Shown: positions 8,702 to 18,218 of the stretch, piece after piece
How positions within the stretch are numbered: position 1 is the stretch's first letter
How the letters are laid out: each line of letters starts with the position of its first letter
Origin: Streptomyces sp. GQFP
GTDB taxonomy: Bacteria > Actinomycetota > Actinomycetes > Streptomycetales > Streptomycetaceae
Assembly (NCBI RefSeq): GCF_021545335.1
Contig: NZ_CP089312.1
Coordinates: 6,758,001-6,822,000 of the forward strand
Direction of reading: 5' to 3'
Length of the DNA stretch: 64,000 nucleotides
Program-made: the position numbers and the translations under genes
The notes under the pieces: model-generated
Databases searched by the model: none
What the model was told of the DNA's origin: nothing
Seen by the model: the letters and a program-made list of their open reading frames with translations, nothing else

Positions 8702-9349
8702 ATGTCACTCGCCCGCGTCCACAACTTCACGATCTCGCTCGACGGCTTCGGTACCGGTGAGGGGCTCAGCCGTGACGCGCCGTTCGGCCACGCCGGCGAG
8801 AGGCTCCACCAGTGGATGTTCACCACCAGGTTCTGGCACGAGATGACCGGTCAGTCCGGCGGGACCGGCGGCACCGACGACGCCTTCGCACAGCAGTTCG
8901 CACCCGGGATCGGTGCCGAGATCATGGGCGCCGGGAAGTTCGGCCCGCCCGGCTGGCACGAGGACCCGGACTGGAAGGGGTGGTGGGGGCCCAACCCGCC
9001 CTTCCACACACCGACCTTCGTCCTCACCCATCACACACGCCCGCCGATCGAGATGGAGGGCGGTACGACCTTCCACTTCCTCGACACGTCACCCGCCGAG
9101 GCGCTCGAAACGGCCCGCAAGGCCGCGGACGGCCAGGACGTACGCATCGGCGGCGGGCCCACCGTCGTCCGCGACTTCCTCGCCGCCGGACTCGTCGACC
9201 ACCTGCACGTCGTGGTGGCCCCGGTGCTGCTGGGCCGGGGCGTACGCCTCTGGGACGGCCTGGAGGGCGTCGAGAAGGACTACGAGGTCGAGGCCACGTC
9301 CTCGCCCACCGGGGTCACGCATGTGACGTTCACCCGCGCGAGCAACTGA
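8702..9349 (+). CDS. Dihydrofolate reductase / RibD C-terminal domain family protein
   Basis: 215-residue stand-alone protein of the DHFR/RibD_C fold. It opens with the typical strand (NFTISLDGFGTG) and later has the NADPH-site phrase RIGGGPTVVRDFL and the closing LLGRGVRLWDGL. Family members are NADPH reductases of pterin-like or riboflavin precursors, but many stand-alone actinobacterial copies have no known substrate. The start has a good AGGGAGG ribosome site 8 bases upstream. It converges on the ribose operon with about 20 bases between the stops, and no partner gene is apparent. Confidence 0.85.
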   Translation: MSLARVHNFTISLDGFGTGEGLSRDAPFGHAGERLHQWMFTTRFWHEMTGQSGGTGGTDDAFAQQFAPGIGAEIMGAGKFGPPGWHEDPDWKGWWGPNPPFHTPTFVLTHHTRPPIEMEGGTTFHFLDTSPAEALETARKAADGQDVRIGGGPTVVRDFLAAGLVDHLHVVVAPVLLGRGVRLWDGLEGVEKDYEVEATSSPTGVTHVTFTRASN

Positions 9350-9370
9350 ACACAACGGATCCAGCTCACC

Positions 9371-9766
9371 TCAGAAGAAGACCCCGCACCGCAGCAGCAC
9401 ATTCGCGTACGGCCGAGCCTCCCCCGTCCGTACGACCAGCCGCGCCCCCGCCGACAGCTCCTTGAGCCGCTCGTGCGAGACGAGCGTGAGGTCGCCGTCG
9501 GGAAAGTGCCCGTCCAGCAGCTTCGCGGCCCCCGGATTCGCTCCCCGTACCTCCGCCGCAGCCGTCGCGCCCTCCACCACCAGCTCTGTCAGCAACCCGT
9601 CGAGCACCTCCGCGAAGGACGGCACCCCGGCCCGGAAGGCCAGGTCGACGACGCGCGGCCCGGCCGGGATCGGCATACCGGCGTCGCACACCAGCACCCC
9701 GTCCCCGTGCCCCAACTCGGCGAGCGCGCCCGCGAGATGACGGTTCAGGATTCCGCCGCGCTTCAT
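9371..9766 (-). CDS. rbsD: D-ribose pyranase
   Basis: 131-residue RbsD/FucU family mutarotase that interconverts beta-pyranose and beta-furanose ribose for ribokinase. Diagnostic are the N-terminal MKRGGILNRHLAGALAELGHGD, the metal/sugar-site D-A-G-M-P-I-P and the terminal Y-A-N-V-L-L. It is the last gene of the ribose operon, with an ATGA overlap to rbsK. Confidence 0.95.
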   Translation of the reverse strand: MKRGGILNRHLAGALAELGHGDGVLVCDAGMPIPAGPRVVDLAFRAGVPSFAEVLDGLLTELVVEGATAAAEVRGANPGAAKLLDGHFPDGDLTLVSHERLKELSAGARLVVRTGEARPYANVLLRCGVFF

Positions 9767-10671
9767 AGAGCCTCGACCTCCTCAGCCGTGGGAAAGGAGT
9801 CCTGAGCCCCGGCCCGCGTCACCGCGACCGCGCCCACCCGGGCCGCGTACGCCGCCGCCTCCGTCAACGACTCGCCCGCGCCCAGCCGCCAGGCCAGCGC
9901 CGCCGTGAACGCGTCACCCGCCCCCGTCGTGTCCACGGCCTCCACCGGCACCGACGGCACCCGCACCCGCTCCCCGGCCCGTACGGCGACCAACGCGCCC
10001 TCCGCGCCCAGGGTGATGACGACCGAGCGCGGCCCGAGCGCGAGCAGCGTCTTCGCCCAGTCCTCCGGCGAGTCGCCCAACTCGGCGTCCGCACCGGCGA
10101 TCACCCGGGCCTCGTGCTCGTTCACGATCAACGGGTCGCAGGCGGCCAGGACTTCACGCGGCAGCGGGCGCGGCGGGGAGGGATTCAGTACGAACCGGCC
10201 CTCGGGAGCCAGGTTCCGTACGACCTCCACCACCGACTCCAGCGGAATCTCCAGCTGCGCCGACACCACCCGCGAGGCCTGGAACAGGCTCCCCGCGGCC
10301 CGGATGTCCTCGGCCGCCAGCCGCCCGTTGGCCCCCGGCGACACCACGATGCTGTTGTCGCCGGACGGATCCACCGTGATCAGCGCGACCCCCGTCGGCG
10401 CCCCGCCGACCAGCACGCCCACCGTGTCGACACCGGCACCCCGCATCGAGTCCAGCAGCAGCCGGCCGTGACCGTCGTTGCCGACCCGCGCCAGGAGCGC
10501 CGTACGGGCCCCCAACCGGGCCGCTGCGACTGCCTGGTTGGCGCCCTTGCCGCCCGGGTGGACCACCAGGTCGGAACCGAGCACCGTCTCACCGGCCGCG
10601 GGCCGCCGCTCCACCACGGTCACCAGATCGGCGTTGGCCGACCCCACGACCAGCAGGTCGTAGTCGTACAT
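9763..10671 (-). CDS. rbsK: Ribokinase
   Basis: 302-residue PfkB-family kinase. The first PfkB signature GGKGANQAVAAARLG is near residue 42, and the catalytic second signature DTTGAGDAFTAAL, containing the base Asp, is near 243. It phosphorylates ribose to ribose-5-phosphate in the cytoplasm. I chose ATG 10671 because GGGGAG sits at an optimal distance; in-frame starts up to 10692 exist. Position after the transporter fusion and before rbsD confirms the ribose assignment. Confidence 0.95.
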   Translation of the reverse strand: MYDYDLLVVGSANADLVTVVERRPAAGETVLGSDLVVHPGGKGANQAVAAARLGARTALLARVGNDGHGRLLLDSMRGAGVDTVGVLVGGAPTGVALITVDPSGDNSIVVSPGANGRLAAEDIRAAGSLFQASRVVSAQLEIPLESVVEVVRNLAPEGRFVLNPSPPRPLPREVLAACDPLIVNEHEARVIAGADAELGDSPEDWAKTLLALGPRSVVITLGAEGALVAVRAGERVRVPSVPVEAVDTTGAGDAFTAALAWRLGAGESLTEAAAYAARVGAVAVTRAGAQDSFPTAEEVEAL

Positions 10672-10737
10672 GAACATTCTCCCCATACACATCAGTTGTA
10701 CCGGCCGACCACTGCCTTCGGCGCCCAGCCGCCGAAC

Positions 10738-12699
10738 TCAGCCGCCGAACTCCGCCACGTTCTCCTTCGTGACGACCTTCACCGGCACCATCACCGTCTT
10801 CTCGACACTCTCGTCCTCGGCGACCCGCAGCGCGTTCTCCACCGCGATCTTCCCCAACTCCTCGGGCTGCTGGGCGACCGACGCGTACAGCGAGCCGTTC
10901 GCGACCGCCTTCAGCCCGTCCGTCGTACCGTCGAAGCCGATCACCGACACCGACTTGCCCGCCTTGCTGCCGAGCGCCTTGATCGCGCCGAGCGCCATCT
11001 CGTCGTTCTCGGCGAAGACACCGCCGATGTCGGGGTTGGCCTGGAGGAGGTTGGTCATGACGTCCAGGCCCTTGGTGCGGTCCCAGTCGGCGGTCTGCCT
11101 GGCGACGACCTGGATGCCCGGGTAGGCCTTCAGCCCCTCCGCGAAACCGGCGCCGCGCTCCCGGCTCGCGGAGGTGCCCGCCATGCCCTGCAGGATCACG
11201 ATCTTGCCCCGGCCGCCCAGCTTCTCGGCGAGTTCCTTCGCGGCGAGCTTGCCGCCGGTGACGTTGTCGGAGGCGACGAACGACGCGCTGTCGGCGTTGT
11301 TCACCGAGCGGTCGACGGCGATCAGCGGGATGCCTGTCCTGTTCACGGCCTTCGCCGCCGGAGTGACGGCGTCCGAGTCGACGGCGTTGACGACGATCAC
11401 GTCGAGCCCCGAACTGGTGAAGTTCTGGAGTTGGTTGGCCTGCTGCGAGGCGTCGTTCTGAGCGTCGGTGACGGTGAGGTCCACGCCGAGCTTCTCCGCC
11501 TCGGCCTGGGCGCCCGCCCGCAGCGACACGTAGAAGGGGTTGTTCAGGGTGGAGATGGCCAGGCCCACCTTCGGGGTCGCCGAGGCCGAGCCGCCGTTGT
11601 GCAGCAGCGAGGTCGCGCCGATGACGGCCACGGTCACCACGGCCGCCAGCCCGTACGTCGCCGCCTGCCTGCCCCGGCCGCCCCCGGCACCGCCGATGCC
11701 CGAGGCCACCGGGGTCGTCGCGCCCGCCTTGCGGCGCACCGTGTCCAGCAGCACCGCCAGCGCGATGACGACACCGATCACGACCTGCTGCCAGAAGGCG
11801 GACACGTTCAGCAGGTTGAGTCCGTTGCGCAGCACCGCCAGGATCAGCGCGCCGATGAGCGTGCCGGACGCCTTGCCGGTGCCGCCCGCGAGCGAGGCAC
11901 CGCCGATGACGACCGCGGCGATCGCGTCCAGCTCGTAGCCGCTGGCGGCCTGCGGCTGCGCGGAGGAGAGCCGGGACGCCAGCACGATGCCCGCGACCGC
12001 CGCGAACAGACCCGACAGGGCGTAGATGGCGAGCTTCTGCTTCTTCACCCGCAGCCCGGACAGCCGCGCGGCTTCCTCGTTGCCGCCGATCGCGTACATG
12101 GAGCGCCCCAGGTACGTACGGGCGAGGACGAACGCAGTGATGAGCCCCATGGCCACCATCACCAGCACGGGCACCGGCAGCCAGCCGCCCAGCGTGTCAC
12201 CGAGGTGCGAGACCGACCCGGGGAACGCGATCGGCGAACCCTGCGAGATCACCAGCGACAGCCCGCGCCCCACGGACAGCATGGCGAGCGTCGCGATGAA
12301 CGGCGGCAGTTTGCCGTACGAGATCAGGAAGCCGTTGACCAGACCGCACACGATGCCGGTGACGACGGCCAGGAGCACGGCTATCGCGACCGGTACGCCC
12401 TCCGAAGTCGCCGCCCAGGCAAGGACGGTGGCCGAAAGCGCGGCGACCGAACCGACCGAGAGGTCGATGCCCGCCGAGACGATCACGAAGGTCACGCCGA
12501 AGGCGAGAACGGCGGTCACGGCCGCCTGGACGCCCACGTTGAGCAGGTTGTCCGTCGTCAGGAAGTCGCCGGACAGCGCCGACATCGCGATGACCAGGAC
12601 GATGAGCGCGGTCAGCGCGCCGTTGTCGAGCAGGACGCGGCGCAGGCCGCTCGTGGCGCCACTCGCGCCCGTCGTGCTCTTGAGCGTGTCAGTGGCCAC
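10738..12699 (-). CDS. rbsC: Ribose ABC transporter permease fused to substrate-binding protein (RbsC-RbsB)
   Basis: 653-residue bifunctional transporter subunit. Residues 1 to about 330 are an RbsC/BPD_transp_2 permease with many membrane segments and the cytoplasmic EAA-like loop (GGNEEAARLSGLRV). After a glycine-rich linker, a further hydrophobic segment (about 350-367) anchors a periplasmic-binding domain of the RbsB type (KVGLAISTLNNPFYVSLR, then VNAVDSDAV, VIGFDGTTDGL). Most bacteria encode these separately; the fusion tethers the binding protein to its pore, an obvious solution for a cell without a periplasm. GTG 12699 with GGAGGG upstream overlaps the end of rbsA by 11 bases. Confidence 0.93.
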   Translation of the reverse strand: MATDTLKSTTGASGATSGLRRVLLDNGALTALIVLVIAMSALSGDFLTTDNLLNVGVQAAVTAVLAFGVTFVIVSAGIDLSVGSVAALSATVLAWAATSEGVPVAIAVLLAVVTGIVCGLVNGFLISYGKLPPFIATLAMLSVGRGLSLVISQGSPIAFPGSVSHLGDTLGGWLPVPVLVMVAMGLITAFVLARTYLGRSMYAIGGNEEAARLSGLRVKKQKLAIYALSGLFAAVAGIVLASRLSSAQPQAASGYELDAIAAVVIGGASLAGGTGKASGTLIGALILAVLRNGLNLLNVSAFWQQVVIGVVIALAVLLDTVRRKAGATTPVASGIGGAGGGRGRQAATYGLAAVVTVAVIGATSLLHNGGSASATPKVGLAISTLNNPFYVSLRAGAQAEAEKLGVDLTVTDAQNDASQQANQLQNFTSSGLDVIVVNAVDSDAVTPAAKAVNRTGIPLIAVDRSVNNADSASFVASDNVTGGKLAAKELAEKLGGRGKIVILQGMAGTSASRERGAGFAEGLKAYPGIQVVARQTADWDRTKGLDVMTNLLQANPDIGGVFAENDEMALGAIKALGSKAGKSVSVIGFDGTTDGLKAVANGSLYASVAQQPEELGKIAVENALRVAEDESVEKTVMVPVKVVTKENVAEFGG

Positions 12700-14215
12700 G
12701 GGAGCCCTCCACAGCAGTAGTTCCATTGTCAGTACTGACGGCGAGAGCCATCACGGAGTCCTGGGTGGCCTCGGCGGCCGTGAGTTCACCGGCGATCCGG
12801 CCCTGCGCCATCACCAGCACCCGGTCGCTCATCCCGAGCACCTCGGGCAGATCGCTGGAGATCATCAGTACGGCGGCACCGGCGGCCGTCAGCTCGTTGA
12901 TCAGCTGGTAGATCTCGACCTTGGCGCCGACGTCGATCCCGCGCGTCGGCTCGTCGAGGATCAGCACCTTGGTGTTCGCGAGCAGCCACTTGCCGATGAC
13001 GACCTTCTGCTGGTTGCCGCCGGACAACGTCCGCACATGCTGGCCGAGTCCGGCCATCCGCACGCCCAGCTGCCCGGCGACCTTCGCGGCGGCGGCGCGC
13101 TGCCCCTTGAGGTCGACAAGACCGCCCTTGGACGAGGACCGCAGGGTGACCAGGCCGAGGTTCTCCTCGACGGAGGCGTCGAGCACCAGCCCCTGCCCCT
13201 TGCGGTCCTCCGGTACGAGCCCGATCCCGGCGGCCATGGCGGCCCCGACATCGCTCCCGCGCACGGCGGCACCCGCGACGGACACGGACCCCTTGTCGTA
13301 CGGATCGGCGCCGAACACGGCACGCGCGACCTCCGTACGCCCGGCCCCGACCAGCCCCGCGATGCCGACGACCTCACCGGCCCGCACCTCGAAGCCGATG
13401 TCGTGGAAGACACCGTCCCTGGTGAGCCCCTCCACCTTGAGAAGGGCGGCGCCGGCGTCGGTGGCCTCACGCGGGTACTGCTGTTCGATGGACCGCCCGA
13501 CCATCAGCCGTACGAGTTCGTCCTCGGGTGTATCGGCAGCAACCTGCCCGACACTCTTGCCGTCGCGGATGACGGTCACCCGATCCCCCAGAGCGGCGAT
13601 CTCCTCCAGGTGATGGGTGATGAAGACGATTCCGACGCTGTCCTCGCGCAGGGTGCGCACGATCGCGAACAGTTTCTCGACCTCCTCGGAGGTGAGCACG
13701 GCGGTCGGCTCGTCCATGATCAGCACGCGGGCGTTCAGACTCAGCGCCTTCGCGATCTCGACCATCTGGAGCCGCGCGATCCCGAGTTCACGCACCCGCG
13801 CGCGTGGGGACACGTTTACGCCGACCCGCTCCAGCAGGACGGCGGCCTCGGCCTCCATCCGCTTGCGGTCGATCATCCCGTAGCGGCGCGGCTGCCGCCC
13901 CAGGAAGATGTTCTCGGCGACCGTCAGATCGGGAACGAGGTTGAACTCCTGGTAGATGGTGGCGATCCCGAGGCGCTCGGAGTCCTGCGCGCCATGGATG
14001 CGCACCTCCTCGCCGCCGACCAGGATCCGGCCGGAGTCGGGGGTGTAGGCGCCCGAGAGCATCTTGATGAGCGTGCTCTTGCCGGCACCGTTCTCGCCGA
14101 GCAGCACGTGCACCTCACCGCGGCGCAGACCGAAGTCGACGCCGTCGAGCGCCACCACGCCGGGGAAGGCCTTCCGTATGCCCTCGATGCGCAGCAACTC
14201 GTCCGGGTTGCTCAC
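12689..14215 (-). CDS. rbsA: Ribose ABC transporter ATP-binding protein
   Basis: 508-residue double ABC ATPase. The first cassette has Walker A GENGAGKSTLIK near residue 37 and Walker B VLIMDEPTA. The second half has a degenerate A-motif (GLVGAGRTEVAR) but an intact signature LSGGNQQK and VLILDEPTRGID, as normal for RbsA/MglA/XylG proteins. It energises pentose import with the downstream RbsC-RbsB fusion. GTG start overlapping the rbsR stop by 4 bases. Confidence 0.95.
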   Translation of the reverse strand: MSNPDELLRIEGIRKAFPGVVALDGVDFGLRRGEVHVLLGENGAGKSTLIKMLSGAYTPDSGRILVGGEEVRIHGAQDSERLGIATIYQEFNLVPDLTVAENIFLGRQPRRYGMIDRKRMEAEAAVLLERVGVNVSPRARVRELGIARLQMVEIAKALSLNARVLIMDEPTAVLTSEEVEKLFAIVRTLREDSVGIVFITHHLEEIAALGDRVTVIRDGKSVGQVAADTPEDELVRLMVGRSIEQQYPREATDAGAALLKVEGLTRDGVFHDIGFEVRAGEVVGIAGLVGAGRTEVARAVFGADPYDKGSVSVAGAAVRGSDVGAAMAAGIGLVPEDRKGQGLVLDASVEENLGLVTLRSSSKGGLVDLKGQRAAAAKVAGQLGVRMAGLGQHVRTLSGGNQQKVVIGKWLLANTKVLILDEPTRGIDVGAKVEIYQLINELTAAGAAVLMISSDLPEVLGMSDRVLVMAQGRIAGELTAAEATQDSVMALAVSTDNGTTAVEGSRGH

Positions 14216-15261
14216 GACTGGCTCCTGTTCGTTACGGGGGGCGCTTCCAGGGGAGTGGGTTCCAGAGGCGGCGGCTCACCGCACGACCGCCGCACGACGA
14301 GCCGCGCGGCCAGCGTCACGGACTGCGGGGGCCGCCCCTCGATCACGTCGACCAGCGCCCGGACGGCGGCCCGCCCCAGCTCACCGGTGGGCTGCGCGAC
14401 GGCCGTGACCGGCGGATCGGTGTGCACGAACCACGGGATGTCGTCGAAGGCCGCGAGCGCGATGTCCCGCGGAACACGCATCCCGCGCGCGCGTACGGCG
14501 TCCAGCGCGCCCAGCGCCATCAGGTTGTCGGCCGCGAACACGACCTCGGGCGGCTCGGCCAGATCGAGGAAGGCGTCGGTCACCCGGCGGCCGCTCTCGG
14601 CCTGGAAGTCGCCCTGCCCGATGTAGGCGTCGGGGAGTGGCAGTCCGTACTCCGCCAGGGCCTCCCTGAAGGCCTCGACGCGCTCACTGCCGGTCGTGGT
14701 GGCCGCAGGGCCCGCGACGATCGCGAGCCGCCGGTGACCGAGCCCGTGCAGGTGCGAGACGAGATCCCGCACCGCGGGGCGCCCGTCCGCCCGTACGACC
14801 GGTACGTCCACCCCCGGGATCCACCGGTCGACGAACACCATCGGCGTCCCCCCGCGCGCGGCGTCCAGCATCAGCGGGGAGCCGCCGTCGGTGGGGGAGA
14901 CCAGGAGGCCGTCGATACGGCGGTCCAGGAGGTTGCGTACGTGGTGGTCCTGGAGGTCGGGCCGCTCGTCGGCGTTGCCGATGATGACGCTGTAGCCCAG
15001 CGCGCGGGCCTCCTCCTCGACGGAGCGGGCCAGTTCGGTGAAGTAGGGGTTCATCACGTCGCTGATGACCAGGCCGAGGGTGCGGGTCTGGTCGGTGCGC
15101 AGCGACCGGGCGACGGCGTTCGGGCGGTAGCCCAGCGCCTCGACGGCGGCCAGCACGCGCGTGCGTGCGTCGACGCTGACCGACGGATGGTCGTTCAGGA
15201 CCCGCGACACCGTGGCGACGGACACCCCCGCCTCGGCAGCGACGTCCTTGATGCTCGCCAT
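14212..15261 (-). CDS. rbsR: LacI-family transcriptional regulator of the ribose operon
   Basis: 349 residues. N-terminal LacI helix-turn-helix (SIKDVAAEAGVSVATVSRVLN) with hinge YRPNAVARSL, followed by a periplasmic-binding-like effector domain. ATG 15261 has an excellent AAGGAGGTGG site. It is the first gene of the operon and runs into rbsA with a GTGA overlap, so a repressor controlling its own operon is the simplest model. Two operator-like repeats lie just upstream. Ribose as inducer is inferred from context. Confidence 0.92.
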   Translation of the reverse strand: MASIKDVAAEAGVSVATVSRVLNDHPSVSVDARTRVLAAVEALGYRPNAVARSLRTDQTRTLGLVISDVMNPYFTELARSVEEEARALGYSVIIGNADERPDLQDHHVRNLLDRRIDGLLVSPTDGGSPLMLDAARGGTPMVFVDRWIPGVDVPVVRADGRPAVRDLVSHLHGLGHRRLAIVAGPAATTTGSERVEAFREALAEYGLPLPDAYIGQGDFQAESGRRVTDAFLDLAEPPEVVFAADNLMALGALDAVRARGMRVPRDIALAAFDDIPWFVHTDPPVTAVAQPTGELGRAAVRALVDVIEGRPPQSVTLAARLVVRRSCGEPPPLEPTPLEAPPVTNRSQS

Positions 15262-15288
15262 CGCCGGACCACCTCCTTGTGGTTCCGT

Positions 15289-15337
15289 GGAATCGTTTAC
15301 ACGACTCGCTGGAGACCGATTGGAATCGATTACACGC
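15289..15337. promoter_or_regulatory. Pair of LacI-type operator-like sites before rbsR
   Basis: Two near-identical sequences, GGAATCGTTTACACGA at 15289-15304 and GGAATCGATTACACGC at 15322-15337, are spaced 33 bp apart, about three helical turns on one face. Each contains an A/T-flanked central CG and an imperfect dyad (TTGGAATC against GTGTAATC in the distal copy), as in LacI-family operators. They sit 28-76 bases upstream of the rbsR start. Confidence 0.7.
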
Positions 15338-15511
15338 GGGTAAATCAAGCCCCTGGCCGATTCCCGATACCGGATCGTGATACGCGACGCTCAGGTGAGC
15401 GCGGCCTCCGGGCGTCTTGGGTGTGCGGTCGCGGGCTCGGGCGGGGCGATTCAGGCTGGACGTACGGAGTAGTTCCCTCTAGGCCCGTGAGCGGACCGGA
15501 GTGGAGGAGTC

Positions 15512-15877
15512 ATGACAGCGGCGACCCGAAGCGACGTCCCCGTCGCGCTCGAAGGCGGTGGCGTGGAGTTGCGTACGCAGGTGATCGGAGGGGGCTTCTC
15601 GGTCGGCTACGTGACCCTGCCGCAGGGCACGGACATGGGCCCGGCGTTCAAGGGCCTGCCCGGCGACGCCTGCCAGTGCCCGCACTGGGGATATCTGCTC
15701 AAGGGCAGGATCCTGATGCACACGGACGAGGGCGACGAGACGTACGAGGCGGGGCAGGCGTACTACTGGGCGCCCGGCCATGTCCCGGAGGCCCTGGAGG
15801 ACAGCGAGCTGGTGGAGTTCTCGCCGACGGAGGATTTCGGGAGGGTGATCGACCACGTCAAGTCCGCCATGGGGTGA
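15512..15877 (+). CDS. Small cupin-domain protein
   Basis: 121-residue single cupin barrel. Visible are the first cupin motif region (CPHWGYLLKGRILMHTDEG) and an E/H-poor second motif (YYWAPGHVPEALEDSELVEF). The usual metal ligands are partly kept (H at the first motif, H near the P-G-H-V). Stand-alone cupins can be isomerases, dioxygenases or binding proteins; the substrate is not predictable. GGAGGAGTC directly precedes the ATG. Monocistronic, between divergent rbsR and recD. Confidence 0.75.
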   Translation: MTAATRSDVPVALEGGGVELRTQVIGGGFSVGYVTLPQGTDMGPAFKGLPGDACQCPHWGYLLKGRILMHTDEGDETYEAGQAYYWAPGHVPEALEDSELVEFSPTEDFGRVIDHVKSAMG

Positions 15878-15944
15878 CGGCCTTCGGGTGGGCGTCGTCT
15901 ACAGCCCCCGGCCGACTGTCGGTGCCTGGCGGTAGCGTCGGATC

Positions 15945-18218
15945 ATGTCGAATCAGGCGGGCGGCGGTCCGAAGCAGACGGCGCAGGGGGAACGGCGCCT
16001 GGCCGTCCTCGAAGGTGTGCTCGAACGCATCACGTACGCCAACGAGGAGAACGGCTACACGGTCGCCCGTGTCGACACAGGCCGGGGCGCGGGCGACCTC
16101 CTCACCGTCGTGGGCGCGCTGCTCGGCGCCCAGGCCGGCGAGTCCCTGCGCATGGAGGGCCGTTGGGGCTCCCATCCGCAGTACGGCAAGCAGTTCACCG
16201 TCGAGAACTACACGACCGTCCTGCCCGCCACCATCCAGGGCATCCGCCGCTATCTGGGCTCGGGCCTGGTCAAGGGCATCGGCCCGGTCTTCGCCGACCG
16301 GATCACCCAGCACTTCGGCCTGGACACCCTCCGGATCATCGAGGAGGAGCCCAAGCGGCTCGTCGAGGTGCCGGGGCTCGGCCCCAAGCGCACGAAGAAG
16401 ATCGCCGACGCCTGGGAGGAACAGAAGGCGATCAAGGAGGTCATGCTCTTCCTCCAGAGCGTCGAGGTGTCCACGTCCATCGCCGTGCGCATCTACAAGA
16501 AGTACGGCGACGCCTCGATCTCCGTCGTCAAGAACCAGCCCTACCGCCTCGCCTCCGACGTCTGGGGCATCGGCTTCCTCACCGCCGACAAGATCGCCCA
16601 GTCCGTCGGCATCCCGCACGACAGCCCCGAGCGAGTCAAGGCGGGCCTGCAGTACGCCCTTTCGCAGGCCACCGACCAGGGCAACTGCTATCTCCCCGAG
16701 GAACGCCTGATCGCGGACGCGGTGAAGCTCCTCCAGGTCGACACGGGCCTCGTCATCGAGTGCCTCGCCGAACTCGCGGCACCCCCGGAGGAGGGCGAGG
16801 ACCCGGGCGTCGTACGGGAGAAGGTGCCCGGCCCCGACGGCGACTCGGAGCCCGTGACGGCCGTCTACCTGGTCCCCTTCCACCGCGCCGAACTCTCCCT
16901 CTCCGCCCAGCTGTTGCGCCTCCTGCGCACCCGGGAGGACCGGATGCCCGCCTTCCACGACGTGGCCTGGGACAAGGCCCTGTCCTGGCTCCAGGGGCGT
17001 ACGGGGGCCGATCTCGCCCCCGAGCAGGAGGCGGCCGTCCGGCTCGCGCTGACCGAGAAGGTCGCCGTCCTCACCGGCGGCCCCGGCTGCGGCAAGTCCT
17101 TCACGGTCCGCTCGATCGTGGAGCTGGCGAAGGCCAAGAAGGCCAAGGTCGTCCTCGCCGCCCCGACAGGGCGTGCCGCCAAGCGCCTCGCCGAACTCAC
17201 CGGCGCCGAGGCCTCCACCGTCCACCGCCTCCTGGAACTGAAACCCGGCGGCGACGCGGCCTACGACAAGGACCGCCCGCTCGACGCCGACCTGGTGGTC
17301 GTGGACGAGGCCTCGATGCTCGACCTGCTCCTCGCCAACAAGCTGGTGAAGGCGGTCCCGCCGGGAGCACACCTGCTGTTCGTCGGAGACGTGGACCAAC
17401 TCCCCAGCGTCGGCGCGGGCGAGGTGCTCCGCGACCTGCTGGCCGACGGCAGCCCGGTCCCCGCCGTCCGGCTCACCAAGGTCTTCCGGCAGGCCCAGCA
17501 GTCGGGCGTCGTGACCAACGCGCACCGGATCAACTCCGGGCAGCATCCGGTCACCGACGGCATGAAGGACTTCTTCCTCTTCGTCGAGGACGACACGGAG
17601 GAGGCCGGCCGCCTCACCGTGGATGTGGCCGCACGGCGAATTCCGGCGAAGTTCGGCCTCGATCCCCGACGGGACGTCCAGGTGCTCGCGCCGATGCACC
17701 GGGGCCCGGCGGGCGCCGGCAACCTCAACGGGCTGCTCCAGCAGGCGATCACACCGGGCCGCCCGGACCTCCCGGAGAAGCGGTTCGGCGGCCGGGTCTT
17801 CCGGATCGGCGACAAGGTCACGCAGATCCGCAACAACTACGACAAGGGCGAGAACGGTGTCTTCAACGGCACGGTCGGCGTCGTGACTTCGTTGGACGAG
17901 GTGGAACAGCGCCTCACGGTGCTGACGGACGAGGACGAGGAGGTGCCGTACGACTTCGACGAACTGGACGAACTCGCCCACGCCTACGCCGTGACCATCC
18001 ACCGCTCCCAGGGCAGCGAGTACCCGGCGGTGGTCATCCCGGTCACCACGGGCGCGTGGATGATGCTCCAGCGCAACCTTCTGTATACGGCCGTCACCCG
18101 GGCGAAGAAGCTGGTCGTCCTGGTCGGATCGCGCAAGGCGATCGGCCAGGCGGTGCGCACGGTTTCGGCGGGACGGCGTTGTACGGCACTGGATTTCAGA
18201 CTGCGGTCGCAGGGGTAA
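15945..18218 (+). CDS. recD2: RecD-like ATP-dependent DNA helicase (RecD2 type)
   Basis: 757-residue SF1B 5'-3' helicase. An N-terminal OB/HhH region (LVEVPGLGPKRTKKIADAW about 139-157) typical of RecD2 precedes the motor. Motif I GGPGCGKSFT is at about 378-387, motif II DEAS near 454, motif III GDVDQLPSVG near 480, and a C-terminal UvrD-like 2B/SH3 block with TIHRSQGSEYP near 680. No recB or recC genes are nearby, which fits a stand-alone RecD2 acting in DNA repair rather than a RecBCD subunit. Confidence 0.93.
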   Translation: MSNQAGGGPKQTAQGERRLAVLEGVLERITYANEENGYTVARVDTGRGAGDLLTVVGALLGAQAGESLRMEGRWGSHPQYGKQFTVENYTTVLPATIQGIRRYLGSGLVKGIGPVFADRITQHFGLDTLRIIEEEPKRLVEVPGLGPKRTKKIADAWEEQKAIKEVMLFLQSVEVSTSIAVRIYKKYGDASISVVKNQPYRLASDVWGIGFLTADKIAQSVGIPHDSPERVKAGLQYALSQATDQGNCYLPEERLIADAVKLLQVDTGLVIECLAELAAPPEEGEDPGVVREKVPGPDGDSEPVTAVYLVPFHRAELSLSAQLLRLLRTREDRMPAFHDVAWDKALSWLQGRTGADLAPEQEAAVRLALTEKVAVLTGGPGCGKSFTVRSIVELAKAKKAKVVLAAPTGRAAKRLAELTGAEASTVHRLLELKPGGDAAYDKDRPLDADLVVVDEASMLDLLLANKLVKAVPPGAHLLFVGDVDQLPSVGAGEVLRDLLADGSPVPAVRLTKVFRQAQQSGVVTNAHRINSGQHPVTDGMKDFFLFVEDDTEEAGRLTVDVAARRIPAKFGLDPRRDVQVLAPMHRGPAGAGNLNGLLQQAITPGRPDLPEKRFGGRVFRIGDKVTQIRNNYDKGENGVFNGTVGVVTSLDEVEQRLTVLTDEDEEVPYDFDELDELAHAYAVTIHRSQGSEYPAVVIPVTTGAWMMLQRNLLYTAVTRAKKLVVLVGSRKAIGQAVRTVSAGRRCTALDFRLRSQG

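Noticed and set aside
10114-12720. 868-codon plus-strand frame across the ribose transporter
   Set aside because: Composition typical of an antisense shadow, no domain, and the opposite strand encodes a complete RbsC-RbsB.
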